A stretch of DNA of 64,000 nt from Tropicimonas marinistellae (GCF_001509585.1 NZ_LNCI01000003.1:62001-126000); one strand, 5' to 3'; shown: positions 7,987-16,834, counted from the stretch's first letter. Notes: a model not told the origin generated them from the sequence alone. Translations and numbers: made by a program.

Positions 7987-8980
7987 CACCACGGGGACGG
8001 TCCCGAAAAAGGGCGGATTCCGCTTCGACGTGCAGGCGCTCGGGCCTATCCTGGCGCTGGTCGTGCTGGTCGTCATCGGCACGCTGCTGAACCCGGATTT
8101 CCTCGCGGGGCGCAACATCACCAATGTGCTCTCGCGCTCGGCGTTCATCGGGATCATGGCGGTTGGCATGACCTTCGTCATCACGGCCGGCGGGCTTGAC
8201 CTGTCGGTGGGATCCATGACGGCGTTCATTGCCGGGATCATGATCATGGTGATGAACGCGCTGATCCCGAGCCTCGGAACGACCTGGGGCGTGATCCTCA
8301 TCGGCATGGGAGCGGGGCTGGCGCTTGGAGCGGTGGCCGGCGCGGTCAATGGATTCCTGATCACCCGCATGGGAATCGAAGCCTTTATTGTGACGCTGGG
8401 CTCGATGGTGATCTTCCGCAGTCTGGTCACATGGATGGCGGACGGGGGAACGATCTCGCTGAACTTCTCGCTCGGATCGCTCTACGAGCCGGTCTATTAT
8501 GGCGGGCTGTTCGGCATTCGCTGGCCGATCATCATCTTTGCCGTGGTGGCAATTCTCGGTGAGATCGCCATGCGCCATACGGCCTACGGCCGGCACTGCG
8601 CCGCCATCGGCTCCAACGAGCAGGTCGCCCGATATTCGGCCGTCCACGTCAAACGCGTACGGATGACGACGTATATCGTGCTCGGCGTGCTGGTGGGGCT
8701 GGCCTCGGTGCTCTACGTGCCGCGGCTCGGGTCCGCATCCAACTCCACCGGTCTCTTGTGGGAGCTGGAGACGATTGCCGCGGTGATCATCGGCGGCACG
8801 CTTCTTTCGGGCGGCTTCGGCCGGGTCTGGGGCACGGTGGTCGGCGTGCTGATCCTCGGGCTGATCGACAACATTCTCAATCTCACGGACCTGGTGAGCC
8901 CCTATCTCAATGGGGCGATCCAGGGCGTGATCATCATTCTGGCCGTTGTTCTTCAGCGCGCCAGAAAATCATCCCGCTGA
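7979..8980 (+). CDS. Sugar ABC transporter permease (RbsC-like)
   Basis: 333 residues, mostly hydrophobic, with about eight to ten predicted membrane segments and the conserved AGGLDLSVGSM segment of the RbsC/XylH (BPD_transp_2) family. The ATG at 7979 overlaps the last 8 nt of the ATPase gene; a longer in-frame start would run deep into that gene. It forms the inner-membrane pore of the importer. Confidence 0.95.
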   Translation: MADTTGTVPKKGGFRFDVQALGPILALVVLVVIGTLLNPDFLAGRNITNVLSRSAFIGIMAVGMTFVITAGGLDLSVGSMTAFIAGIMIMVMNALIPSLGTTWGVILIGMGAGLALGAVAGAVNGFLITRMGIEAFIVTLGSMVIFRSLVTWMADGGTISLNFSLGSLYEPVYYGGLFGIRWPIIIFAVVAILGEIAMRHTAYGRHCAAIGSNEQVARYSAVHVKRVRMTTYIVLGVLVGLASVLYVPRLGSASNSTGLLWELETIAAVIIGGTLLSGGFGRVWGTVVGVLILGLIDNILNLTDLVSPYLNGAIQGVIIILAVVLQRARKSSR

Positions 8981-9023
8981 CGGGAGGAGCGCCCCATGGC
9001 GGGGCAATAATGGGAGGAAGACA

Positions 9024-9974
9024 ATGAAGATGAAGCACATGTTCGCGGGGACAGCCGTGGCGATGGTCCTGGGCGCGGGCGGGGCCTTCGCGCAGGAAAC
9101 GACGGTGATCGGCGTATCTATTCCGGCGGCGACCCATGGTTGGGCGGGCGGGATGAACTTCCACGCCAAGGAAGCCATCGAGCGGCTGGAAGCGACCTAT
9201 GAGGAGCTCGATTTCGTGCTGGCCACGGCCTCCGACCCGGCCAAGCAGGTGAACGACATAGAAGACATGATGGCCACGCGAAACATCGATGCGTTGGTCG
9301 TTTTGCCCTTCGAATCGGAGCCTCTGACAGCACCCGTCAAGCGGGTGAAGGACTCCGGCGCCTGGGTAACCGTGATTGACCGGGGCCTGTCGGAAGACGG
9401 GATCGAGGACCTCTATGTTGCCGGCGACAACCCGGGCTTTGGCCGCGTCTCCGGTGCGTTCTTTGCCGAGATGATGCCCGATGGCGGCAAGATCGTCGTG
9501 CTGCGCGGCATCCCGACCACGATCGACAACGAACGGGTCGAGGGCTTCCAGGCGGCTATCGAGGGGTCGGGTATCGAGATCCTCGGCATGGAGCACGGCA
9601 ACTGGAACCGCGATGACGCCTTCACCGTGATGCAGGACTTCCTGTCGAAATACCCGGAGATCGATGCCGTCTGGGCATCGGACGACGACATGGCGATCGG
9701 CGTTCTGGCGGCGATCAAGGAAGCCGGACGCATGGAGGAGATGTGGGTGCTCGGCGGGGCCGGCATGAAGGAGATGGTCAAGCGCGTGGCCGACGGCGAT
9801 GAATACGTGAAGGCCAACGTGACGTATCCGCCATCCATGTCGGCGACCGCCATCGAGATCACGGCGTTGAACTACGTCTCCAACGCCCCGGTTTCGGGGA
9901 AATTCGTCATCGGTTCGGTTCTGATCACGCAGGAGAACGCGGATAGGTTCTATTTCCCCGACAGCCCATTCTGA
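9024..9974 (+). CDS. Periplasmic sugar-binding protein (RbsB-like)
   Basis: 316 residues: signal peptide with a hydrophobic core and cleavage after GGAFA (about residue 23), then a type-I periplasmic binding fold of the RbsB family (ATASDPAKQVNDIEDM, DALVVLPFES, VIDRGL, VWASDDDMAIG). The ATG follows GGGAGGAAG. It captures the substrate in the periplasm for the RbsA/RbsC pair. It is the last gene of the operon; unusually, the binding protein is promoter-distal, whereas in many sugar operons it comes first to allow a high dose. Confidence 0.93.
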   Translation: MKMKHMFAGTAVAMVLGAGGAFAQETTVIGVSIPAATHGWAGGMNFHAKEAIERLEATYEELDFVLATASDPAKQVNDIEDMMATRNIDALVVLPFESEPLTAPVKRVKDSGAWVTVIDRGLSEDGIEDLYVAGDNPGFGRVSGAFFAEMMPDGGKIVVLRGIPTTIDNERVEGFQAAIEGSGIEILGMEHGNWNRDDAFTVMQDFLSKYPEIDAVWASDDDMAIGVLAAIKEAGRMEEMWVLGGAGMKEMVKRVADGDEYVKANVTYPPSMSATAIEITALNYVSNAPVSGKFVIGSVLITQENADRFYFPDSPF

Positions 9975-10031
9975 TCAACGGGCACAGCGCCAACGCGCTC
10001 GGCAATTCTGCCGGGCGCGCTCTGAAGGGGG

Positions 10032-10068
10032 CCGCGCCGTTGGCGCGGTGCCTCCGGCGGGGATATTT
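10032..10068. terminator. Convergent terminator-like element (GC hairpin plus GGCGGGGATATTT tail)
   Basis: CCGCGCC (10032-10038) and GGCGCGG (10042-10048) form a perfect 7-bp stem with a GTT loop, followed by TGCCTCCGGCGGGGATATTT. The element sits between the convergent ends of the RbsB-like gene and the small Lrp-domain gene. The tail resembles a phrase I have often seen between genes in Rhodobacteraceae; that is familiarity, not a search result. Confidence 0.5.
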
Positions 10069-10104
10069 CGCGACAGAAGAAGATATTGTTGGCGCGCTTG
10101 CCGG

Positions 10105-10344
10105 TCAGAAGGCGCGGAACGTCATTGTCGTCAGCGTGCGTTGAACGTTCTTCACGCTGGCGACATTTTCGTTGATGAAATGACCCACGTCCTCGCCCTC
10201 GGGAATGTAGAGTTTGAGCATGAGGTCGTATTCGCCGGAGGTGGAATAGAGTTCCGAGTGGATCTCTCGTAGGGCAATCGCATCGGCGACCTGATAGGTC
10301 GTGCCTGGTGCGCAGCGGATCTGGACGAAGACGCAATTGCTCAT
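10105..10344 (-). CDS. Stand-alone Lrp/AsnC ligand-binding (RAM) domain protein
   Basis: 79 residues corresponding to only the C-terminal alpha/beta effector domain of Lrp/AsnC regulators (VFVQIRCAPG...YQVADAI...SGEYDLMLKLYIP...), without the helix-turn-helix. A GGAGG site lies 10 nt before the ATG, so this is a complete gene, not a remnant. Stand-alone RAM-domain proteins form dimers to octamers and bind amino acids; their roles are poorly known, but they may modulate full-length Lrp proteins. A full-length Lrp gene is at 16961 in this window; any functional link is speculation. Confidence 0.85.
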   Translation of the reverse strand: MSNCVFVQIRCAPGTTYQVADAIALREIHSELYSTSGEYDLMLKLYIPEGEDVGHFINENVASVKNVQRTLTTMTFRAF

Positions 10345-10611
10345 GGTCGTATTTCCTCCGGTCGATCATGACCACAATCGCGGATTTGCCGGCGGGCGCA
10401 AGCGGCAAAGCGCCGGCACCGCCGGAGGTGACCGTGACGTGCGCGTCACGGAAATTTCGCAGAAGCGACAACGCCGGGTCACCGCAGATTGGAAAGTGCG
10501 GTATTGGTATCGCATCGCGATATCGTCGCCCGCGTCACCGTCTTGTGTCATGGCATTGCGGCAAGGTGGGGCGGGGGCAGCGTTTTTATTCTTCCGCCGG
10601 GGGCAGCGCAG

Positions 10612-12003
10612 ATGACAGATCAGACACATATGGAAAACCGGACCTATGACGAATTGAAGGTCGGTGACACGGCCAGCCTTACACGGATCGCGCGGGAAGA
10701 GGACTTCCTGATCTTCGCGACGGCCTCCGGCAACCACAACCCGATGCATCTGGCCAAGTACGATGGCGACGGCGACGGGAGCCCCGAGGCGGTTGCGCCG
10801 TCGCTTTGGGTCGGTTCGCTTGTTTCGGCGGTCCTGGGCAACCTGCTGCCGGGGGCGGGGACACTCTATCGCAGCCAGACCTTTTCGTTTTCGGACCGCG
10901 CCGAGGCGGGCGACGAGCTTGTCGTGACGGTGAAGGTGGTCGAGAAGCTGGCCGGCAATGGCGTTCGGCTTGCGACCGAAGTGCGCAGATCCGGTGATGA
11001 CAGGTTGATCGTGTCAGGCGAGGCAGAAGTGACGGCGCCGGTTCGCAAGCTCACGTTCGACGCGCTGGAGATACCCGGCCTTCTCGTGCAGCGGCATCGC
11101 CATTTCGATCGGATCATTGCGCAGGCCGGGCCGCTCGATCCGCTCGTCACGGCCGTTGTGGTGCCGGAGGAGCCCAACTCCCTTGGCGGGGCCCTGCTTG
11201 CGATGGAAGAGAGCATCATCACGCCGATCCTGATCGGGGCGCCGGACAAGATCGCGGCGGCCGCGGCCGAGATCGGGCGGGGGCTCGACGGTATCGAGAT
11301 CATCGAGGAACCCGACCATGCGGCGGCGGCGATGTGCGGGGTGGACCTCGTGGCGGACGGCCGGGCGGGGGCGATAATGAAGGGGCACTTGCATACCGAC
11401 GACTTGTTGCGGGCTGCCCTGCGCAAGGAGCGCGGGTTGCGGGCCGGTCGCCGGTTCACCCATGTCTTTGTGATGGACGTGCCGGGGGTGCCGCACCCGC
11501 TCCTGGTGACCGATGCCGCGATCAACATTGAGCCGGACCTGAAGACCAAGGTGGACATCGTTCAGAACGGCATCGACGTGGCGATTTCCATTGGCATCGA
11601 GACGCCCAAGGTGGGCGTGCTTTCGGCGGTGGAGACGGTGAATCCGGACATCCCGTCGTCGGTCGATGCGGCGCTGCTGGCGAAGATGGCGGACCGCGGG
11701 CAGATCACGGGCGGGCTCGTCGACGGGCCGCTGGCGATGGACAACGCGGTGGACCTCGGTGCGGCCCGGACCAAGGGGATCACCTCCGAGGTTGCGGGGC
11801 GGGCGGAGGTGCTGGTGGTGCCGAACCTGGACGCGGGAAATATGCTGGCCAAGCAGCTCGCCTACATCTCCCACGCCGAGGGGGCGGGGCTGGTGCTGGG
11901 GGCGAAGGTGCCGATCATCCTGAACTCGCGGTCGGACGACGACATGGCCCGGCTCGCTTCCTGTGCGGTCGCGGCGCTGCACCACAACCGGACCCGTGCG
12001 TGA
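10612..12003 (+). CDS. MaoC-like hydratase / phosphate acyltransferase (Pta) fusion
   Basis: 463 residues. Residues ~5-140 are a MaoC hot-dog domain (DFLIFATASGNHNPMH near 30-50 is the hydratase motif); residues ~155-463 are a phosphotransacetylase/phosphotransbutyrylase domain (AIMKGHLHTDDLLRA, GVLSAVETVNP, ITGGLVDGPLAMDNA). The fusion is common in alphaproteobacteria and is called bifunctional enoyl-CoA hydratase/phosphate acetyltransferase. The start at 10612 follows GGGGGCAGCGCAG; another ATG is six codons later. No acetate or butyrate kinase follows; instead the branched-chain genes lie convergent to it, so an acyl-phosphate role in branched-chain acyl-CoA metabolism is possible, as with ptb beside the Bacillus bkd genes. 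Confidence 0.9.
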   Translation: MTDQTHMENRTYDELKVGDTASLTRIAREEDFLIFATASGNHNPMHLAKYDGDGDGSPEAVAPSLWVGSLVSAVLGNLLPGAGTLYRSQTFSFSDRAEAGDELVVTVKVVEKLAGNGVRLATEVRRSGDDRLIVSGEAEVTAPVRKLTFDALEIPGLLVQRHRHFDRIIAQAGPLDPLVTAVVVPEEPNSLGGALLAMEESIITPILIGAPDKIAAAAAEIGRGLDGIEIIEEPDHAAAAMCGVDLVADGRAGAIMKGHLHTDDLLRAALRKERGLRAGRRFTHVFVMDVPGVPHPLLVTDAAINIEPDLKTKVDIVQNGIDVAISIGIETPKVGVLSAVETVNPDIPSSVDAALLAKMADRGQITGGLVDGPLAMDNAVDLGAARTKGITSEVAGRAEVLVVPNLDAGNMLAKQLAYISHAEGAGLVLGAKVPIILNSRSDDDMARLASCAVAALHHNRTRA

Positions 12004-12233
12004 GACCGGTTGGCCGGGTGTCCCACGATGAGACAGGAGGCCGCACGATAGATTTCAATGGGTTACGGGCGCGGATTTACCGTTCCTTAAGGAGTGGGCG
12101 CCGCTGATTCCGACTGGAACCGGGCGAGCGCAGCTGCGGGACCATGCCTGTACGGACAGGCGACACCCTTTTCGCGCCGGGAGGGAGGCCTTGGGTATCC
12201 GCGATGGAAACTCCGCCGCCACCCCGCGCGCCT

Positions 12234-13307
12234 TCATTGCTCGGCGGCCTGGCGGGCGGACTGCCGGTTCGCCTCCGCGAGAATCGACGCCACCATGCGT
12301 TCGGCCACCGTGAGCGGGGCAAGATGCTCGGTGGCGGCGCGTGTCAGGAGATCCCGAAACACGTCAAGCGCCGCCGCGATTCTGCCGTCGATCCAGGTCT
12401 CGTCGTCGATCCTGAGAACCTCGCTGGCCACGCTGATCAAACCGCCGGAGTTCACCACGTAGTCCGGGCAATACAGCACGCCACGCGCGAAGAGTGCCTC
12501 CGCGATCTGCGGGGCGGCGAGCTGGTTGTTGGCCGCGCCACAGACGATGCGTGCGCGCAGCGCGGCGGCCGTTTCGCTGTCGAGGACGCCGCCAAGGGCG
12601 CAGGGTGCGAAGATGTCGGCGTCCGCCGTGGCGATCTCCTCCGGGGACAGGATCGTGGCGCCGAATTCGGTCGCGGCGCGATCCGTTGCGGCGGGGTTTA
12701 CATCCGCCGCCAGGATTTCGGCCTTTTCGGCCCGAAGGCGCGCGGTGAGCGCCATGCCGACGTGGCCCAGCCCCTGTACGGCGACACGCCGGCCGCCGAG
12801 ATCGGGCGTGCCGAAGCGTTGCGCGGCGGCGAGCTTCATGCAGCGATAGACCACCTCGGCGGTAACCGGCGACGGGTCTCCGCTGGCGTAGCGGCCAGAA
12901 TCCAGCCCCGTGACATGCGTTGTTTCCTCCGCCACGACTGCCATGTCGCGCGGCGACATGCCGACATCTTCGCCGGTCGTATAGGCCCCGTTCAGGGCCT
13001 CGACGAACCGGCCGAATGCGCGCAGCTTTTGCGGCGTCTTTTCCGTTCGCGAGTCGCCCATGATGACGCCCTTGGCGCCGCCGAAAGGCAGGCTGGCGAG
13101 GGCTGCCTTGGCGGTCATGCCGGCGGAGAGGCGCATGGCGTCGGCGAGTGCCTGCTGCGCATTGTCGTAGTGCCACATGCGGCACCCGCCCAGACCTGGC
13201 CCCAGCGTCGTGTCGTGCACCGCGATGAACGCCTTCAGCCCGGAGTCCGGATCGTCGCAGAAAAGTACCTGCTCATGGGTTCGGGTGGCGATTTCCTCGA
13301 TGTGCAT
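12234..13307 (-). CDS. Leucine dehydrogenase family (Glu/Leu/Phe/Val dehydrogenase)
   Basis: 357 residues, the size of leucine or phenylalanine dehydrogenases. The substrate-binding lysine K67 (GMTAKAA) and catalytic K79 (FGGAKG) are present, along with D114 in TGEDVG; the NAD-binding domain contains VQGLGHVG at 178-184. It reversibly deaminates branched-chain amino acids to 2-oxoacids with NAD+. It is the last gene of the minus-strand run E1alpha-E1beta-E2-this gene (29 nt after the E2 stop), feeding 2-oxoacids to that complex. Leucine/valine preference is inferred from context; phenylalanine cannot be excluded. Confidence 0.9.
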   Translation of the reverse strand: MHIEEIATRTHEQVLFCDDPDSGLKAFIAVHDTTLGPGLGGCRMWHYDNAQQALADAMRLSAGMTAKAALASLPFGGAKGVIMGDSRTEKTPQKLRAFGRFVEALNGAYTTGEDVGMSPRDMAVVAEETTHVTGLDSGRYASGDPSPVTAEVVYRCMKLAAAQRFGTPDLGGRRVAVQGLGHVGMALTARLRAEKAEILAADVNPAATDRAATEFGATILSPEEIATADADIFAPCALGGVLDSETAAALRARIVCGAANNQLAAPQIAEALFARGVLYCPDYVVNSGGLISVASEVLRIDDETWIDGRIAAALDVFRDLLTRAATEHLAPLTVAERMVASILAEANRQSARQAAEQ

Positions 13308-13336
13308 TCAATGCTCCGTCTCGTTGAGGGCGATGC

Positions 13337-14584
13337 TCAGGCAAAGAGCAGCGCCGGGGTTTCCAGAAGGACCTTCAGGCGGGCAATGAAGGTGGCGGCG
13401 TCCCAGCCATCGACGATGCGGTGATCGAAGCTGGCGGAGAGGTTCATCATCTCGCGGGGAACGAAGCTGCGTCCGTCCCACTGCGGGCGGACCTGCTTGC
13501 GGTTGACGCCCACGATGGCCACCTCGGGGTGGTTGATGATGGGCGTCGTCGCGATAGCGCCGAGCGGCCCGAGCGAGGTAACGGTGATCGTGCTGCCGGC
13601 AAGTTCCTCGCGCGAAAGCGTTCCCGCCCGCGCGCCCGCGGCGAGACTGACGATTTCCGACGCCAGCTGCGGGACGGTGCGTGCGTCGGCATGCCGGAGC
13701 ACGGGGACGACAAGCCCGCTCTCTGTCTGCGTCGCGATTCCGAAATGCACCGCGTCGTATCGCGACAGGGTGCCTGCCTCGTCGTCGAAGCGGGCGTTGA
13801 CCTGCGGGGCGACGGTGCGCGCTGCGACAACGCCCCGGATGAGGAAGGGCAGCAGGGTGAGTTTCGGCGACGTCTCCGCACGGTCCGCGTTCATCTGCGA
13901 GCGCAGGCGCTCCAGTTCGGTTACGTCGATTTCCTCGACGATGGTGATCTGCGGGATACGCGCATGGGCGATGGACATCTGCTCGGCGATCTTGCGGCGC
14001 AGGCCGATGATCTTCGTCTCGTGGATGCCGTCGTCGCCGTCGCGTGCGGGCGTGGCAATGCCTGTGCCTGCCCCGGCAAGTTCGCGGTCGAGATCGGCGT
14101 GGATCACGCGTCCCTCCGGGCCGGTGCCCGAGAGGCGGGAGAGGTCGATCCCGAGATCGGCGGCACGTTTGCGCACCGCCGGCGCGGCGCGCGCCTTGCC
14201 CTTCGCAGCAGCCGGTGTGCCGGGTGCCGGCTCCGGCGGTTCGGAGCGCCCGGTGGCCTCCTGGTCTGCCTCGGCGAGGGTGTCTTCCGCGCTGGGAGTA
14301 GCTTCCTCCGGCGCCGGGTCGGGATGGGCGGCGTCGTCTTGCGCCGCCGTCTCGATCTTCACCAGCGGCGCGCCGATTGGCAGCATGTCGCCGGGCTCGC
14401 CCGCACGCCAGACCACCTTGCCCGAGGCACTGGACGGGATTTCCACGGCGGCCTTGTCGGTGAGCACGACGCCGATGATGTCGTCCTCGTTGATCCATTC
14501 GCCGATCGCGACCGCCCATTCGGAGATTTCGGCCTCGGCGATGCCTTCGCCGATATCCGGCAGCTTGATGACCTGTTCCGCCAT
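13337..14584 (-). CDS. bkdB: Branched-chain 2-oxoacid dehydrogenase E2 (dihydrolipoyl acyltransferase)
   Basis: 415 residues: one lipoyl domain (1-80) with the lipoylated lysine K44 in TDKAAVEI, an Ala/Pro/Glu-rich linker, a peripheral-subunit-binding domain (about 134-167), and the catalytic acyltransferase domain ending in DHRIVDGWD with H388 and D392. The ATG at 14584 begins one base after the E1beta stop and follows GGAGG; a longer in-frame reading would overlap E1beta. It transfers the branched acyl group from E1 to CoA. The single lipoyl domain and the gene order favour the branched-chain over the pyruvate complex. Confidence 0.9.
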   Translation of the reverse strand: MAEQVIKLPDIGEGIAEAEISEWAVAIGEWINEDDIIGVVLTDKAAVEIPSSASGKVVWRAGEPGDMLPIGAPLVKIETAAQDDAAHPDPAPEEATPSAEDTLAEADQEATGRSEPPEPAPGTPAAAKGKARAAPAVRKRAADLGIDLSRLSGTGPEGRVIHADLDRELAGAGTGIATPARDGDDGIHETKIIGLRRKIAEQMSIAHARIPQITIVEEIDVTELERLRSQMNADRAETSPKLTLLPFLIRGVVAARTVAPQVNARFDDEAGTLSRYDAVHFGIATQTESGLVVPVLRHADARTVPQLASEIVSLAAGARAGTLSREELAGSTITVTSLGPLGAIATTPIINHPEVAIVGVNRKQVRPQWDGRSFVPREMMNLSASFDHRIVDGWDAATFIARLKVLLETPALLFA

Positions 14585-14585
14585 G

Positions 14586-15599
14586 TCAGACCTCCACCGT
14601 CTCGCGCATCGCGCGCCCGATCCGCTTCGGCCCCGGGAAGTAGAACCATTCCTGCGCATGCGGGTAGGGGACGTCCCATCCGGCGACGCGGCGGATGGGG
14701 GCTTCGAGGTGCCAGAAGCAGGTGTCCTGCACGCGCGCCGCGAGTTCGGCGCCGAAGCCGCTGGTCAGGGTCGCCTCGTGGGCGATCACGCAGCGGCCGG
14801 TCTTGCGCACGGAGGCTTCGATTGTCTCCAGGTCGAGCGGCAGGAGACTGCGCAGGTCGATGATCTCCGCGTCGACCTGCTGTTCCTCGGCGGCGGCGAG
14901 GGCGACGTGCACCATCGTGCCGTAGCAGAGCACGGTGAGCGCCTCCCCTTCGCGCCGGACGGCGGCCTTTCCGAGCGGGACGGTATAGTGCCCCTGCGGC
15001 ACCTCGCCGAGCGGATGACCCTTCCAGGAGACCACCTCGCGTTCGTGGTGGCCGTCGAAGGGGCCGTGGTAGAGGCGCTTGGGTTCGAGGAAGATCACCG
15101 GGTCGGGGTCTTCCAGCGCGGCGATGAGCATGCCCTTGGCGTCGTAGGGCGTTGAGGGAAGCACGGTTTTGAGGCCGGACACATGGGTGAACAGCGCCTC
15201 GGGGCTCTGGCTGTGGGTCTCGCCGCCGAAGATGCCGCCGCCCGTCGGCATGCGGATCACCAGCGGGCAGGTGAAATCGCCGTTGGAGCGGTAGCGGATG
15301 CGGCTCGCCTCCTGGGTGATCTGGTCATAGGCGGGGTACATGTAATCGGCGAACTGGATCTCGACGCAGGGGCGCAGGCCGTAGGCGGCCATGCCGATCG
15401 CCGTGCCGACGATGCCGCTTTCGGAGATCGGCGCGTCGAAGCAGCGCGTCCGCCCGTGTTTCTGCTGCAAGCCCTGCGTGCAGCGGAAGACGCCGCCGAA
15501 ATAGCCGACGTCCTCGCCGTAGACGATGACACGGCTGTCGCGGGTCATCATCACGTCGAGCGCGTCGCGGATCGCTTCCACCATGGACATCTCGGTCAT
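14586..15599 (-). CDS. bkdA2: Branched-chain 2-oxoacid dehydrogenase E1 beta subunit
   Basis: 337 residues, the normal size of E1beta subunits. Motifs: VYGEDVGYFGGVFRCT near the N-terminus, DAPISESGIVGTAIGMA, EIQFADYMYPA and the C-terminal GWDVPYPHAQEWFYFPGP. The ATG at 15599 shares ATGA with the E1alpha stop and has GGAG 8 nt upstream; an ATG two codons earlier is worse placed. With E1alpha it forms the thiamine-diphosphate-dependent decarboxylase of the complex. The N-terminal extension visible in this frame belongs to DNA coding for E1alpha and is not part of the protein. Confidence 0.92.
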   Translation of the reverse strand: MTEMSMVEAIRDALDVMMTRDSRVIVYGEDVGYFGGVFRCTQGLQQKHGRTRCFDAPISESGIVGTAIGMAAYGLRPCVEIQFADYMYPAYDQITQEASRIRYRSNGDFTCPLVIRMPTGGGIFGGETHSQSPEALFTHVSGLKTVLPSTPYDAKGMLIAALEDPDPVIFLEPKRLYHGPFDGHHEREVVSWKGHPLGEVPQGHYTVPLGKAAVRREGEALTVLCYGTMVHVALAAAEEQQVDAEIIDLRSLLPLDLETIEASVRKTGRCVIAHEATLTSGFGAELAARVQDTCFWHLEAPIRRVAGWDVPYPHAQEWFYFPGPKRIGRAMRETVEV

Positions 15600-16834
15600 A
15601 GCCATTTCTCCGCCGCCTTGCGCTGCCGGTCGAGGTGCAGGGGGATTTCCGCGTAGAGCCCGTCGAAGATGCCGCGCCGCCGGGGCGACGGGCCGGAATG
15701 CAGGGTGCCGTTCTTCTCCGCCGCCTTCTGGGCTGCCACGACGGTATCGTGGATTTCCGCCTCGGCCTGGGCGTGGCGCTCCTCGGACCAGAGCCCGCGG
15801 CCGATGAGGTGCAGCTTCAGCCGCTCGATCGGGTCGCCAAGCGGCCAGGCGTCGGATTCCGCCTTGGGCCGGTAGGCTTCGGGGTTGTCGGAGGTCGAAT
15901 GGCCGCCGGCGCGGTAAGTGACATGTTCGATGACCGTGGGGCCGAGCCCTTCGCGCGCCCGCCGGACGGCCCATTTCGCGACCGCGTGGACGGCGAGGAA
16001 GTCGTTTCCGTCCACCCGCAATGCGGCCATGCCGAAGCCGAGCGCGCGGGCGGCGAAGGTGCCGGAATCGCCCTTGGCGATGCCCTGGAAGGTGGAGATT
16101 GCCCACTGGTTGTTGACGATATTGAGGATGACAGGCGGCTTGTAGGTGGAGGCGAAGACCATGGCGGAGTGGAAATCGCTTTCCGCGGTGGAGCCATCGC
16201 CGATCCAGCCCGCGGCGACGGCGTCCGAGCCGTCGATGGCTGCCGCCATCGCCCAGCCAACGGCCTGAACGAATTGCGTGCCGAGATTGCCCGACACGGT
16301 GAAGAAGCCGTAGTCCTTGGCGGAATAGAGCACCGGCATCTGGCGCCCGGCGAGCGGGTCCTTCTCGTTGGAGAAGATCTGGTTCATCATGGTTTCGAGC
16401 GGGTAATCCTGCGCGACCAGCAGCCCGGCGTTGCGGTAGGTCGGGAAGTTCATGTCGCCGTCGCTCAGCGCCCGCTGGAAGGCGATGGTCACGGCTTCCT
16501 CTCCCAGTTGCGGCACGTAGAACGACGTTTTCCCCTGCCGTTGCGCGGCGATCATGCGGGCGTCGAGCTTGCGCAGGGTCATCATCTGCTTGAGGCCGGC
16601 CACGAGGTCTTCGTCGGTCAGAAGCTTGGCCCAGGGACCGACGGCCTCGCCGTCGCGGCGCAGGATCCGGATGATCGAGAAGGCGTGGTTGCGCAGAAGG
16701 CGCGGCTCCACGTCGAGCGGCGGCAAGGTCACGTCGCCCGCCTTGGGGATTTTCACGTCGGAGTAGTCGGGCGTATCCCCCGGGCGGAATGCGGGTTCGG
16801 GAATGGTGAGTCTGGGCCGCGTCGCGTCCTGCAT
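15596..16834 (-). CDS. bkdA1: Branched-chain 2-oxoacid dehydrogenase E1 alpha subunit
   Basis: 412 residues with the thiamine-diphosphate/Mg motif GDGSTAESD (212-220) through NNQ (241-243), and the phosphorylation-loop-like YRAGGHSTSDNP region. The ATG at 16834 is preferred over one six codons upstream because CGGAGG precedes it at 5 nt. Length and the extended N-terminus match bkdA1-type subunits rather than pyruvate dehydrogenase alpha (about 340). First gene of the operon, overlapping E1beta by 4 nt. Divergent from an Lrp-type regulator, as in the Pseudomonas bkdR-bkdA1 arrangement. Confidence 0.92.
   Translation of the reverse strand: MQDATRPRLTIPEPAFRPGDTPDYSDVKIPKAGDVTLPPLDVEPRLLRNHAFSIIRILRRDGEAVGPWAKLLTDEDLVAGLKQMMTLRKLDARMIAAQRQGKTSFYVPQLGEEAVTIAFQRALSDGDMNFPTYRNAGLLVAQDYPLETMMNQIFSNEKDPLAGRQMPVLYSAKDYGFFTVSGNLGTQFVQAVGWAMAAAIDGSDAVAAGWIGDGSTAESDFHSAMVFASTYKPPVILNIVNNQWAISTFQGIAKGDSGTFAARALGFGMAALRVDGNDFLAVHAVAKWAVRRAREGLGPTVIEHVTYRAGGHSTSDNPEAYRPKAESDAWPLGDPIERLKLHLIGRGLWSEERHAQAEAEIHDTVVAAQKAAEKNGTLHSGPSPRRRGIFDGLYAEIPLHLDRQRKAAEKWL

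Noticed and set aside
12144-15155. Long plus-strand frames (426, 480 and 552 codons) opposite leucine dehydrogenase, E2 and E1beta
   Set aside because: They overlap each other in different frames and lack domain motifs; the minus-strand enzymes have all catalytic residues.
15600-16106. N-terminal extension of E1beta by about 170 codons
   Set aside because: Lies wholly within E1alpha coding DNA and is Arg/Pro-rich; the ATGA overlap start at 15599 gives the normal family length.
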